Source: Alteromonas sp. 1_MG-2023
GTDB taxonomy: Bacteria > Pseudomonadota > Gammaproteobacteria > Enterobacterales > Alteromonadaceae
Length of the DNA stretch: 64,000 bases
Direction of reading: 5' to 3'
Assembly: GCF_030547075.1 (NCBI RefSeq)
Contig: NZ_JAUOQH010000004.1
Span: forward strand, 186,001-250,000
Positions within the stretch are counted from its first letter, which is position 1. Each line of letters opens with the position of its first letter. Shown in pieces: positions 8,546 to 17,289 of the stretch. A model generated the notes under the pieces. The model made no database searches. It saw nothing but the letters and a program-made list of their open reading frames with translations, and was not told the origin of the DNA. The translations under genes were made by a program, and so were the position numbers.

Positions 8546-10486
8546 TCAATACGTCTCAAAGATGCTGGCTGCATTAACGGATGTATCTAACTTCATACCA
8601 CTTTTCAAAATGCGTTTCATGTCATGTTCAGGCATCGGTTTTGCGTAGAAATAGCCTTGTGCAATAAAACAACCTAGTGATAATAATAAATCTGCTTGGC
8701 TCTTTGTTTCTACACCTTCCACCACAACATCGCATTCGAACGATTCTGCCAACGTGACCGTAGACGATACGATGGCACGATGACCTTTATTGGTCTCAAT
8801 ATCGGTGATGAACGTTTTATCAATTTTGATGGTATTTGCTTTTAGATTATTGAGATACGCCAAAGAGCTCATCCCGGTTCCAAAATCATCGATAGCTATT
8901 GCTATTCCAAGTTGCCGAATTTTTGTGAGTGCAGATTCTATATATTTTATATTGAGGCAGGTTTCATTTTCGGTAAGCTCGATTTGCAGGAAGTTGGCTG
9001 GCAATTGATATTGCTTTAATTCTTGTTGTATAAAAGCGAGTAAACTCGGATCTAAAAGGTTATATGGAGAGAGGTTGATGGCGATAGGAATACCGTGGCC
9101 CTCATTTCGCCATGACGATGCATGCTCAATAGCTTTTTTTATAATGTAACGCCCAAAATCTTGCACTTTGCCGCTATGCTCTATTAAATTGATAAAAGCA
9201 AAAGGCGTTAGTAAGCCTAGTCTAGGGTGCTGCCATCGACACAATCCTTCGACACCGACAATGTTGCAGTTTCTCATATCAACTTTTGGCTGAAAATGTA
9301 GGATCAGCTCGTTGTTTAACATTGCATCATTCAAATCCGCCCTGAGCATAACGTCACGCTCGTTGACTAGCACATTTTGATTGTCGTAAATTGCCCAGCC
9401 GCTCCGCTGTTTTTTGGCTTTATACATTGCTGTATCGGCACACGATATAAGCGTTTCAGGATTATTTGTATGTGAAGGATAGTGTGCAAACCCAACACTG
9501 GCCCCCGTATTAATCTCTAAGCCATTAAGTGGAACCGTTGTGTCGCATACCTGCACAAGTGATTGCGCAAGTGTTTCGCCCTGTTGAATATTGCAATGTG
9601 GTGCCCATACTATGAACTCATCGCCACCAATTCGTATAAGTTCATTAGGTAGCGTTACAACAGCAGCCATGCGGTTAGACAATTCCACCAACAAATCATC
9701 ACCGGTTTTATGCCCAAAAGAGTCGTTAATTTCTTTAAATTTATCAAGATCAATAACGAACAAGCATGCCTGTGAAAGTGTTATTCTCTTGTGTTCGTTA
9801 GTTTTAATTTCATGTAAGGTCTCAGTGATATAGAGACGGTTTGCAAGACCTGTTAAAGGGTCGTTCGTAGCAAGCTTTGCAAGCGAAGCGTTAATCTCGT
9901 CAGCGCGTTTTGCTATGATTGACGACAGCGTTAAGGCCAGCCAACCGGTTATCCAAAATACGATTACAGAGGTAATGATGAGACGTTTAGCAACAAGTTG
10001 AAGTGTCGCATCGATTAACGTCGTCTCCTTAAAATAATAAATATTATATTGATCAGACTTCACGTTTACCCAAAGGTAATTTCGATTATTTAGGGAAACA
10101 ATAGAGGCACTTTTTTCGGATAACATTGCTATGTTTTTTAATATATTACGGCTGGAACGTGAGTCTATTAAATGTGCTTGAGTCCACTGTCCTTGAGATG
10201 AACTAACATGGAATAGCGTAGATAATGCAGGGTCTGCTAATCGACTTTGGGGGTCAAAGGTATAGTTACCATTAAAAAGCACGTCTTCGTTTGTTTGTAT
10301 TTCTGTATTTAAGAAAGCGACAACACGCGTCATTCTAGCTAGTTCGTTTTGAATTCCTACGTCAGCCGCTAAGCGATAAGACACAATAACGTAGATAGCC
10401 GAAACTAAAATAGAAACCGTAAGGCACGCGAAGATAAGCCTGGTTCGAATGGCTGTTCTTTGTAGGAGTATAGGCACTTTTTGCAT
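8546..10486 (-). CDS. Membrane GGDEF-EAL protein (c-di-GMP turnover)
   Basis: This is a bifunctional-type c-di-GMP protein of 646 residues. A membrane segment near 18-36, a periplasmic sensor of about 130 residues and a second segment near 168-190 precede a GGDEF domain with intact GGDEF (287-291), followed by EAL. The EAL signature is EGL (413-415), keeping the catalytic Glu. The DDFGTG loop (533-538) and KIDKTFI, VVVEGVET motifs are intact, so phosphodiesterase activity is plausible. No RxxD inhibition site precedes GGDEF. The ligand of the periplasmic sensor is unknown. It is convergent with fbpC and shares no obvious operon. Confidence 0.92.
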   Translation of the reverse strand: MQKVPILLQRTAIRTRLIFACLTVSILVSAIYVIVSYRLAADVGIQNELARMTRVVAFLNTEIQTNEDVLFNGNYTFDPQSRLADPALSTLFHVSSSQGQWTQAHLIDSRSSRNILKNIAMLSEKSASIVSLNNRNYLWVNVKSDQYNIYYFKETTLIDATLQLVAKRLIITSVIVFWITGWLALTLSSIIAKRADEINASLAKLATNDPLTGLANRLYITETLHEIKTNEHKRITLSQACLFVIDLDKFKEINDSFGHKTGDDLLVELSNRMAAVVTLPNELIRIGGDEFIVWAPHCNIQQGETLAQSLVQVCDTTVPLNGLEINTGASVGFAHYPSHTNNPETLISCADTAMYKAKKQRSGWAIYDNQNVLVNERDVMLRADLNDAMLNNELILHFQPKVDMRNCNIVGVEGLCRWQHPRLGLLTPFAFINLIEHSGKVQDFGRYIIKKAIEHASSWRNEGHGIPIAINLSPYNLLDPSLLAFIQQELKQYQLPANFLQIELTENETCLNIKYIESALTKIRQLGIAIAIDDFGTGMSSLAYLNNLKANTIKIDKTFITDIETNKGHRAIVSSTVTLAESFECDVVVEGVETKSQADLLLSLGCFIAQGYFYAKPMPEHDMKRILKSGMKLDTSVNAASIFETY

Positions 10487-10514
10487 AGGAAGTTATGACT
10501 CCAAAACCTAAACT

Positions 10515-10730
10515 TTAGCTTTCTTTCGTACTAACTCCGGCTATTTGGTAAACCGGGCACCAACCAGAAAACAAAGAAATTAGGTTAAGCACCCCAAAAA
10601 TGCCTAGTAATATTTCAATGAATACATCATCGATAATATCGCCGTTAAGAAACGCAAATGCGGTTACACAGATACCTATAGCGCCGCGAAGAGACCGGTC
10701 TAATAAACTTAAATTTGCTTGGATAGCCAT
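10515..10730 (-). CDS. DUF2892-type small inner-membrane protein
   Basis: The 71-residue protein has two membrane segments (about residues 14-28 and 36-54) and ends with the WCPVYQIAG motif typical of DUF2892/YgaP-like proteins, where a single conserved Cys sits after the second segment. No reaction is known for stand-alone members; some relatives are fused to rhodanese domains. It lies 28 bases upstream of the GGDEF-EAL gene on the same strand, so co-transcription is possible. Confidence 0.8.
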   Translation of the reverse strand: MAIQANLSLLDRSLRGAIGICVTAFAFLNGDIIDDVFIEILLGIFGVLNLISLFSGWCPVYQIAGVSTKES

Positions 10731-10954
10731 AATGCTGCCATATCGAGAGCTTTTTATAAGAGTAGCTGGATAGGGTTGAAATCGACAGTAGACTTTAAGG
10801 TACTTTTAATACCCTTAATTTACACAATCATTCAGGCAAACGTTGAGAGGTCTACCTAATAACGTATAATCCAGCGCGTTTTGCTCTAATGCCTTATTAT
10901 TTAACTGGCAAGGCAATTCGTTCGATATTCCAAGTCAGGTATAGCAGTTGAATA

Positions 10955-10973
10955 TGCATCAATTAATGATGCA
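10955..10973. promoter_or_regulatory. Inverted repeat before the flavoprotein gene, possible operator
   Basis: TGCATCA and TGATGCA form perfect 7-base arms around ATTAA, followed by more AT-rich sequence. The element lies 34 bases before the GTG start at 11008, a position suited to transcriptional control. No known regulator consensus was recognised. Confidence 0.4.
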
Positions 10974-11007
10974 TTAATTAACAGTGCAGCAATTAGAGGT
11001 AAGTAGT

Positions 11008-12189
11008 GTGAAACAGCGTGACGTAATTGTAATAGGTGCTGGTGCAGCTGGGCTGTTTTGTGCTGCGCAGGCTGGTGCCCGTGGGCGGAGCGTAGAAGTG
11101 CTCGATCACGCCAAAAAAGTGGGGCGCAAGATACTTATGTCTGGTGGCGGACGCTGCAACTTCACCAATATGTACGCTGGTCCTGAAAACTTCTTATCGC
11201 AAAACCCGCACTTTTGTAAGTCGGCCCTAAGCCGTTACACACAATGGGATTTTATTGGTTTGGTTGCCGAGCACGGCATTGCATACCACGAGAAAACCCT
11301 AGGCCAGTTATTTTGCGACGACAGCGCTAAAGACATTGTTGAACTTCTGCTAAAAGAGTGCGACAAAGCCGGTGTAACCATTACTCCTCGTTGTGAAATA
11401 CTCAGTGTTGAGAAAACCGAAACAGGTTACACGCTCAATACCTCAATGGGTGAATACCAGTGTGAGTCACTCGTTATTGCCACCGGCGGCTTGAGCATGC
11501 CGAAACTAGGTGCCACACCGTTTGGTTACAAAGTGGCAGAGCAGTTTGGCTTAAACGTGCTGCCCACCCGTGCGGCACTAGTACCTTTTACCCTGCAAGA
11601 TAAAGACAAAGACGTACTAGCAGAACTAAGTGGCATTGCCATAGACGTAAATGCACAATGCAACGACACCTCATTCCGTGAAGCTATGCTATTTACCCAT
11701 CGCGGCCTAAGCGGCCCAGCCATGTTACAAATATCAAGTTACTGGGAAGCCGGCGACGCGCTTAGCATTAATACGCTACCTACCGAAGATGCGCAGGCGC
11801 TTATTAATACAGCGCGCACCGACACGCCAGATGCCTTACTGGCAACTTGCTTAAACAAAGTGTTCCCCAAACGCATGGTTCAAAGCTTTATTGAATATCA
11901 TCAATGGCGCAACGTGCCGGTGAAACAGCTAAGCCACAGCGAATGCGAGGCTATTGCCAATACCCTAGAAAACTGGCAAATAAAACCTAACGGCACCGAG
12001 GGCTACAGAACCGCCGAAGTTACCATTGGTGGCGTAAACACCGACGAGCTATCGTCTAAAACCATGATGGCTAAGAATGTAGAAGGTTTATATTTTATAG
12101 GCGAAGTGGTAGACGTAACTGGCTGGCTAGGAGGCTTTAATTTCCAGTGGGCGTGGAGCAGCGGCTGGGCAGCCGGGCAAGTGGTGTAG
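11008..12189 (+). CDS. YhiN/HI0933-family FAD-dependent oxidoreductase
   Basis: This is a flavoprotein of the HI0933 (BaiN-like) family. The N-terminal dinucleotide motif VIGAGAAGLF binds FAD, and RKILMSGGGRCNFTN and EKTLGQLFCDDSAKDI are family hallmarks shared with E. coli YhiN. The C-terminal TIGGVNTDELSSKTM and DVTGWLGGFNFQWAWSSG stretches complete the FAD site. I chose GTG 11008 because GAGGT lies 7 bases upstream; a longer frame begins at GTG 10984. The product is then 393 residues. The physiological substrate of bacterial members is not known. Confidence 0.9.
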   Translation: MKQRDVIVIGAGAAGLFCAAQAGARGRSVEVLDHAKKVGRKILMSGGGRCNFTNMYAGPENFLSQNPHFCKSALSRYTQWDFIGLVAEHGIAYHEKTLGQLFCDDSAKDIVELLLKECDKAGVTITPRCEILSVEKTETGYTLNTSMGEYQCESLVIATGGLSMPKLGATPFGYKVAEQFGLNVLPTRAALVPFTLQDKDKDVLAELSGIAIDVNAQCNDTSFREAMLFTHRGLSGPAMLQISSYWEAGDALSINTLPTEDAQALINTARTDTPDALLATCLNKVFPKRMVQSFIEYHQWRNVPVKQLSHSECEAIANTLENWQIKPNGTEGYRTAEVTIGGVNTDELSSKTMMAKNVEGLYFIGEVVDVTGWLGGFNFQWAWSSGWAAGQVV

Positions 12190-12567
12190 TGTTTTCGTGG
12201 AGTAGTTTTGAAGGCAAGACGCTCTTATTTAACGCGGTACAGCAAGCTAACTAAATAATAAATATAAGAATATTTTTGTCTTCGATTCACATTATCGGGA
12301 GTAGGGGGATGAAAATCCCTAGTGAAAATTAGCAGATATTTGTATCATTTCCAAGCTGTCTAAATCTATGAAAAATCGGGGGCCTTCGTTTCAATATGAG
12401 TGTGATAGTTGTACACGTTGACATTTATGTAAAACATGGGGCGATGGCTAAAATTTAACTTGTTATCAGCAGCATTCGAGCACGGTTCAATGTTCACTTC
12501 TAGACATACGACTTGCATATAGTTATAAAAACGCTGGGAGCATGTCCCAGCGTATAGAATAATCTAT
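12190..12567. other. Intergenic region between flavoprotein and unknown secreted-protein genes
   Basis: This gap of 378 bases between convergent genes contains a weak GGGGAT/ATCCC hairpin near 12304-12320 without a T run, and the strong terminator of the minus-strand gene at 12525-12553. No open frame with a ribosome-binding site was seen. Confidence 0.6.
12525..12553 (-). terminator. Rho-independent terminator of the unknown secreted-protein gene
   Basis: ACGCTGGGA and TCCCAGCGT pair perfectly over 9 bases with a 5-base loop. Read on the minus strand the stem is followed by TTTTTAT. It lies 14 bases after the stop codon of the gene at 12568. Confidence 0.85.
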
Positions 12568-13242
12568 TTATTCAAATGCACATCGCTCGCAAGGTTTGGA
12601 CACTTGTCTTTCCAGCCACGCACTAGAGAAATTATTGTATCTATACAAGCCCCTTGAAGAGTGTGAACTATCACTATTGTAAAAATCTGCAATGAAATTC
12701 TGAAATTGCGGAATATCGTTGTCTGTAGCTGCAGCATAAACCAGCAAAAGGCTTTCAAAGGATGTTATCTGACCACACGCACCAACGCATTTTATAACGA
12801 TTCGTTCGTATTTATCGTTAGTCGTATTTGTGCGAAAATGCCGTTGAAATTCATCATCGTCAATAATGTGTTGAGTCATTTCGTTAAAAAATGGATTGAG
12901 CTTATCGACTGGCAGCCCCAAAAAGTTGGCCATTTGGGTTTGTTGATTATTGTACGCAACCATGATTTCCTGTTGAGAGTATAGCTCCGGATTCATTAAC
13001 TCATGCACTTCACGAAATTCATTCATCTGAGGCGATTTGACCTCCGACACCATCAAAAGAAATTGGTCGGTTGCATATTTCATCTGACTGATTGAAAGTC
13101 CCAACGCTTCTGCGCTAGCCGAAAAGTCATCACTTATGAATTCTTTTGATTCACTTATCAAAAATTCCTGCGTTGCACTTGATTTAGACGATGCCAAAAG
13201 TGGAAAGGTTAAAAAACATAGTAAACAAATACTTCTAATCAC
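12568..13242 (-). CDS. Unknown secreted protein with paired cysteines
   Basis: I do not recognise this 224-residue protein. It begins with a Sec signal peptide (IRSICLLCFLTFPLLASSKS, cleavage near residue 18-21). The mature part is acidic and mostly helical by composition. It has four cysteines in two pairs, C152-x3-C156 (KCVGACG) and C218-x2-C221 (CERC, three residues from the end), which may form disulfides or bind metal in the periplasm. Base composition is AT-richer than its neighbours. It stands alone with its own terminator and a 237-base upstream gap. Confidence 0.65.
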   Translation of the reverse strand: MIRSICLLCFLTFPLLASSKSSATQEFLISESKEFISDDFSASAEALGLSISQMKYATDQFLLMVSEVKSPQMNEFREVHELMNPELYSQQEIMVAYNNQQTQMANFLGLPVDKLNPFFNEMTQHIIDDDEFQRHFRTNTTNDKYERIVIKCVGACGQITSFESLLLVYAAATDNDIPQFQNFIADFYNSDSSHSSRGLYRYNNFSSAWLERQVSKPCERCAFE

Positions 13243-13404
13243 TTAAATATCCTTATTTGAGAATTTAGAATCGACAATTGCCGAAATCAATGAATATCAT
13301 CTCATTAAATGAAAATCAATATTCCAAAACGGTGTTGTGTACAAACTTTATTATGCGAACACAAGCTGTAAATCAAGTCATAAATTAAGTCAAAAGCGCA
13401 TACA

Positions 13405-13443
13405 AAAAAGCGAATGTTCAATGTTATTGAACAGTCGCTTTTA
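13405..13443 (-). terminator. Bidirectional-looking terminator after mscS
   Basis: A long stem, AAAGCGA-x-TGTTCAAT against ATTGAACA-x-TCGCTTT, has one mismatch and a 3-base loop. Read on the minus strand it ends in a T run (TCGCTTTTTTG), placed 36 bases after the mscS stop. Confidence 0.8.
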
Positions 13444-13479
13444 GTTATTTTCTGCCTATCTGTATCACATCAAAACTAG

Positions 13480-14313
13480 TTACTGATTAGTTTCGTTAAC
13501 CAAAATAACTTTACGATGTGGGAATGGAATTTCAATGTTCGCTTCATCAAGCCCTTTCTTAATTTGCTCAGGCACTGAGTAACGAATATCGAAGTAGTGC
13601 TGACCTTCACAGAACGGACGTACAATGAAGTCTACCGAACTGTTGTTTAAGGTTTCAACTTCAACAAACGGCGCTGGCTCTTTAAGTACATGGGGGTGTT
13701 CAGCAAGTACTTTGTCGATTACGGCGCGAGCAGCATCAATACTTTCACCATACGCAACACCAAAGGTCATATCTACACCGCGAATTTCATGGTGTGAATG
13801 GTTGGTGATTTGCTCTCCCCAAATTTGGCTATTTGGAATAATAATGTGTTGGTTATCGAAGGTTTGCAAAATGGTAGTGAACATATCTATTTCGGTGACT
13901 TTACCAAATTTTCCTGCAGCTTCTACAAAGTCATCTACTTTGTATGGGCGGAAAATAAGAAGCATAACGCCAGCAGCTAAGTTAGACAGGGTGCCTTGTA
14001 GTGCTAAGCCTACGGCAAGCCCTGCGGCACCAAGCAATGCAATAATAGAAGCGGTTTGTACACCAAAGCGATTAAGTACCGCTATGCCTACAAAAGCCAG
14101 TATGGTGTAGCGCAGTACGCTACCAAAAAACTTAAATAGGGTGTCATCTAATTGGGGATATCTACTAGCGAGTGCAACCATCGCTTTGTAGGCTTTGCCT
14201 GCTACCCACATACCTATAATAAGTATAAGTAATGCAAGTAGTATATTAGTGGCCCACGCTAGTGCGCCAGGGAGATACTGATCCACATCAAGTGATGCAA
14301 TAAATTCTTCCAT
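13480..14313 (-). CDS. mscS: Small-conductance mechanosensitive channel MscS
   Basis: This inner-membrane heptameric channel opens under membrane tension to release osmolytes. The 277-residue product has three N-terminal membrane segments; the third is the pore helix, Gly/Ala-rich (GAAGLAVGLALQGTLSNLAAGVMLLIFRPYKVDDFV). The beta domain follows, with NSQIWGEQITN. Length fits E. coli MscS (286). I chose the ATG at 14313 because GAGGA lies 8 bases before it; a longer frame starting at 14328 would put that site inside the coding sequence. It stands alone with its own terminator. Confidence 0.94.
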   Translation of the reverse strand: MEEFIASLDVDQYLPGALAWATNILLALLILIIGMWVAGKAYKAMVALASRYPQLDDTLFKFFGSVLRYTILAFVGIAVLNRFGVQTASIIALLGAAGLAVGLALQGTLSNLAAGVMLLIFRPYKVDDFVEAAGKFGKVTEIDMFTTILQTFDNQHIIIPNSQIWGEQITNHSHHEIRGVDMTFGVAYGESIDAARAVIDKVLAEHPHVLKEPAPFVEVETLNNSSVDFIVRPFCEGQHYFDIRYSVPEQIKKGLDEANIEIPFPHRKVILVNETNQ

Positions 14314-14515
14314 GTTAAAATTCCTCATAACGATTGATTATTCTTTAATGATTCGTAAGGGTGCTTCAAGCTCGTACTTTATAGTCCATAACTTTCATCA
14401 AAGGTATTCATCAATAGTATGAGGGTGTGGTAGTAATGTGGTGTGGTGATCGGTGGTTACATTGTTTTATTTATGGTAATCAATTAATTATAAGCGTGTT
14501 GGTTCTTTAGTCTAT

Positions 14516-14535
14516 TGCGGCGGAAAGCCGCCGCA
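14516..14535. terminator. GC-rich hairpin downstream of the TonB-dependent receptor
   Basis: TGCGGCGG and CCGCCGCA pair perfectly around a 4-base AAAG loop, 48 bases after the receptor stop codon. Neither strand has a T run after the stem, so it may be a weak or Rho-assisted terminator or an mRNA 3'-end stabiliser. Confidence 0.45.
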
Positions 14536-14583
14536 TCATTTCGTTTATTGTCTGCCGCTTATTGTATGAACTTGGGCTGATTC

Positions 14584-16710
14584 TTAGTATTTAATCCCAA
14601 AGGTAAGTCTAACGGTTCTGGGCTCTACGGGGTGGTAGTGTAAGTCTTCTACCCCTTCTTCTGGCTCGCCAGGTAAGCGAGAGGCGTAGTAATAATCAAT
14701 GTCGTGTGCATCGCTATCAAGTAGGTTCAATACCTCTAACCCTACTTGCCAATCGGTATGTTGATAGGCAACTTGGGTGTTTAGCAAAAAGGTTGAGGGT
14801 GGTTCAATAACATCAAAACTGTCTACCGTACGTGAGCTTAAGTACCTTGCACGTAAGGTATAACTGAAGCCTTGTTGATTACTGCGCTGGTACCAGGTAG
14901 CTCCGGCACTCACGACAATCGGTACAGTACCGTCTATATGATCCCCTTCACCATCAACGGTATCGCTAAAGCGTGCCTTGGTGTATGCCGCTTCTACATC
15001 GGCAGTAAGATGATGATTTAACCAGTAATAAGCGCTTAATTCCACACCATAACGTTTAGACGGACGGCTTGCTTCGGTGAAACCCGCATCGCCCACATAA
15101 ACCAACTCACTGTCTAATTCTAACTGCCACAGGGCCGCTGAAACATTGTAAGTTTTGTCGTCGGTCCAATTAATACCGGTTTCATAACCGAGTGAACGTA
15201 CTAGTAATGGCGCGGGCTCTACGGCTTCGCCTGTAGTTGGGTCTTGGGTAATAGTTACCCCGCGGGCATCGTTCGAATGGTAGCCTTGGCCTATGTTGGC
15301 AAAGGTCGTTACTGTGTCGCTAACCTGATATTTTAAGCCCGCTTTTAGGCTAAACATGCCATCGTTCTCACTACCACTGTTTGCTGCCACTTGGCTGTCT
15401 ACATCAATGTCGAAGTAGTCGTAACGTCCACCTAGCGATAAAGACAGCGCATCCGAGAGCATTATTGTTGACTGTGCAAAGGCGGCGTACGAACTACTTT
15501 CTATCGCATCTTCACGAATAGTTCCTAGACGCTGCAGGTCTTGTGTGCGATACAAACCTACATTGTCTATGTCGTCATATCGCCATTGTCCGCCAAAAGT
15601 GATGGCGCTGCCTTCACTAAAAGAACCACTAAAAGGCATGGTAAAAGGAAGGGTAGTTGATAATTCACCGCCGTAAATCTTTCTATCATCAGCTTGCTCG
15701 AACTGATCACCAGTTTCTGGGTTATCTAAGAAATAGGTGAAGTTAGAGAAAAGGGTAAGGTCGGTATCGATAGCATATAGCGATGCATGTATCGTGTCGC
15801 TTTTATATTGTGCAGACAAACTGTATCGTGATGACTCGCCGCCAACATCAGTATCTATTGAGCCTAAGCGGTCTATCAGGCCGCTTTGAATTGCTCTTTC
15901 GGGAACTTGGTCAGCGCTGTTCCAACTATTTTCGTATGCCATACCGCTAATGGCCAATTCACCATCGAATAAAGGCACTATGTAACGCAGGTTAGCGTTC
16001 TTTTTCTTCACGTCTTCATTAATGTCTGACCATGGGCCATCGTACGTTTGGTACTCCAATGCGGCAATGGCCGTCCCTTTACCAATACTGGCTGAATTCA
16101 GGGTTACGGCGCGGCGATAGTTGTCTTCACCTAAGGTTACAAGCAGTAGGTTATTATCAAGGTTATCTTTAGAGCTGAAATATGCGCCACCAGCACTGGA
16201 AAAATCGCCGATGTTGGCGTAATACGTACCTTTGAAATAACTTAAATTATCTACCATTTCGGGAATGACGAAGTTTAAATCTGAATAGCCTTGACCGTGG
16301 CCATGACTTCGCATATTCACAGGCATTCCATCTACATTGACGGCGAAGTCGGTACCATGATCTAAATTAAAGCCGCGTAAAAAGTACTGATTCGCTTTGC
16401 CTGAACCACTGTGTTGGGTCACCATCATGCCTGGAATAAACTCTAGCATTTCGCCTGTGCGAAGCATGGGCCGTTCTACTAATGTATCGCCCGACACCCA
16501 GCCTTGAGAGGCTGAAACAAACTGGCCACTTTGTGTTTGTGCTTCGCCTTGAATACGTATTCGTTCGATTTCATGACCTGTTACTTTTGCAGGGTCGCGC
16601 TCTGGATCATCAAGGGCATAACTAACGGGAGCAAAAAAAGTGAATGAAAGAGTTAACGCAGTGAATAACGCAGAGCGATGGAATGGCAATGTAGTGTGTC
16701 GTAAGTACAT
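14584..16710 (-). CDS. TonB-dependent outer-membrane receptor
   Basis: This is a 708-residue outer-membrane active transporter driven by TonB/ExbBD. A signal peptide ends near SYA (residue 32). The plug domain (about 60-180) has the RGFNLDHGTDFAVNVDGMPVN core and a His-rich SHGHGQGYSDLNF loop. A 22-strand barrel follows, ending in GIKY with a terminal aromatic residue as needed for BAM insertion. The substrate cannot be read from the sequence; metal complex or haem are possible given the truncated globin gene 92 bases upstream. No Fur box was seen in the gap 16711-16802. It is probably the last gene of the operon reading from 18243 or 20231. Confidence 0.92.
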   Translation of the reverse strand: MYLRHTTLPFHRSALFTALTLSFTFFAPVSYALDDPERDPAKVTGHEIERIRIQGEAQTQSGQFVSASQGWVSGDTLVERPMLRTGEMLEFIPGMMVTQHSGSGKANQYFLRGFNLDHGTDFAVNVDGMPVNMRSHGHGQGYSDLNFVIPEMVDNLSYFKGTYYANIGDFSSAGGAYFSSKDNLDNNLLLVTLGEDNYRRAVTLNSASIGKGTAIAALEYQTYDGPWSDINEDVKKKNANLRYIVPLFDGELAISGMAYENSWNSADQVPERAIQSGLIDRLGSIDTDVGGESSRYSLSAQYKSDTIHASLYAIDTDLTLFSNFTYFLDNPETGDQFEQADDRKIYGGELSTTLPFTMPFSGSFSEGSAITFGGQWRYDDIDNVGLYRTQDLQRLGTIREDAIESSSYAAFAQSTIMLSDALSLSLGGRYDYFDIDVDSQVAANSGSENDGMFSLKAGLKYQVSDTVTTFANIGQGYHSNDARGVTITQDPTTGEAVEPAPLLVRSLGYETGINWTDDKTYNVSAALWQLELDSELVYVGDAGFTEASRPSKRYGVELSAYYWLNHHLTADVEAAYTKARFSDTVDGEGDHIDGTVPIVVSAGATWYQRSNQQGFSYTLRARYLSSRTVDSFDVIEPPSTFLLNTQVAYQHTDWQVGLEVLNLLDSDAHDIDYYYASRLPGEPEEGVEDLHYHPVEPRTVRLTFGIKY

Positions 16711-16802
16711 AAAAAATCGATTTTTTGATGGCGATATTAACCTTACGTATAAGATAAGGTATTAGACGCAGCTTTTTATGAACAAGAGTTAAAATTTACC
16801 TT

Positions 16803-17285
16803 TTATAAGTAGATGGTTTCAGATTTGATGGGGGCTAATTTTTGCAGAATTTGATTTTCTTGCTGATAGGTCAGCCCTACATCTCGCATCGCGCCTTGTA
16901 CATACTCCACTAAAATATAAAACTCTCGCTCTTTAATGTTTAAGTCTTTGTGGGTGTCTAACATAGCCTTGCCTTCATAAACACAAGGACCACCGATAAG
17001 CTCACAGGTTTGTGATACCAGTTGTTTGCGTAAATGGCTTTTCGGTACACCATTAAAATAATGACCAATAATTGGGTCGTTGTAGATTCGATTTATAGCG
17101 ACCCCAAACACAGTGTTTAGGGTTTTACTCCCACCTATTTCATCGTACAAACTATTTGCAGCTTGTGTTGCAGGTTGTGTTGAAGTCAGGGTGGAAGTAC
17201 ACCCACACATGCACCAGAAAACCAGGGTAAATAACGCGAAGACAGGTGTTTTAGCTATTGTTTGCTTTAAATATGTAATCATCAT
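16803..17285 (-). CDS. Group 1 truncated haemoglobin with a lipoprotein-like N-terminus
   Basis: The globin domain spans about residues 46-155. It starts SLYDEIGGSKTL and contains IGGPCVYEGKAMLDTHKDLNI, in which His112 is the expected proximal haem ligand. Unlike cytosolic group 1 globins, it has a 45-residue N-terminal extension: a hydrophobic segment (residues 13-24) followed by Cys25, 27 and 29 (FWCMCGCTS) and a Ser/Thr/Gln linker. This looks like a signal peptide, possibly with a lipobox at MCGC, so the globin would act in the periplasm. Function (NO, O2 or haem handling) is inference. It starts 4 bases after the DUF3034 stop. Confidence 0.88.
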   Translation of the reverse strand: MMITYLKQTIAKTPVFALFTLVFWCMCGCTSTLTSTQPATQAANSLYDEIGGSKTLNTVFGVAINRIYNDPIIGHYFNGVPKSHLRKQLVSQTCELIGGPCVYEGKAMLDTHKDLNIKEREFYILVEYVQGAMRDVGLTYQQENQILQKLAPIKSETIYL

Positions 17286-17289
17286 CGAC

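Noticed and set aside
13625-14110. Plus-strand frame of 161 codons opposite mscS
   Set aside because: It is antisense to a well-conserved gene and has no recognisable feature.
16711-16802. Fur box before the TonB-dependent receptor
   Set aside because: No 7-1-7 type match was found in this gap; the receptor more likely depends on the upstream operon promoter.
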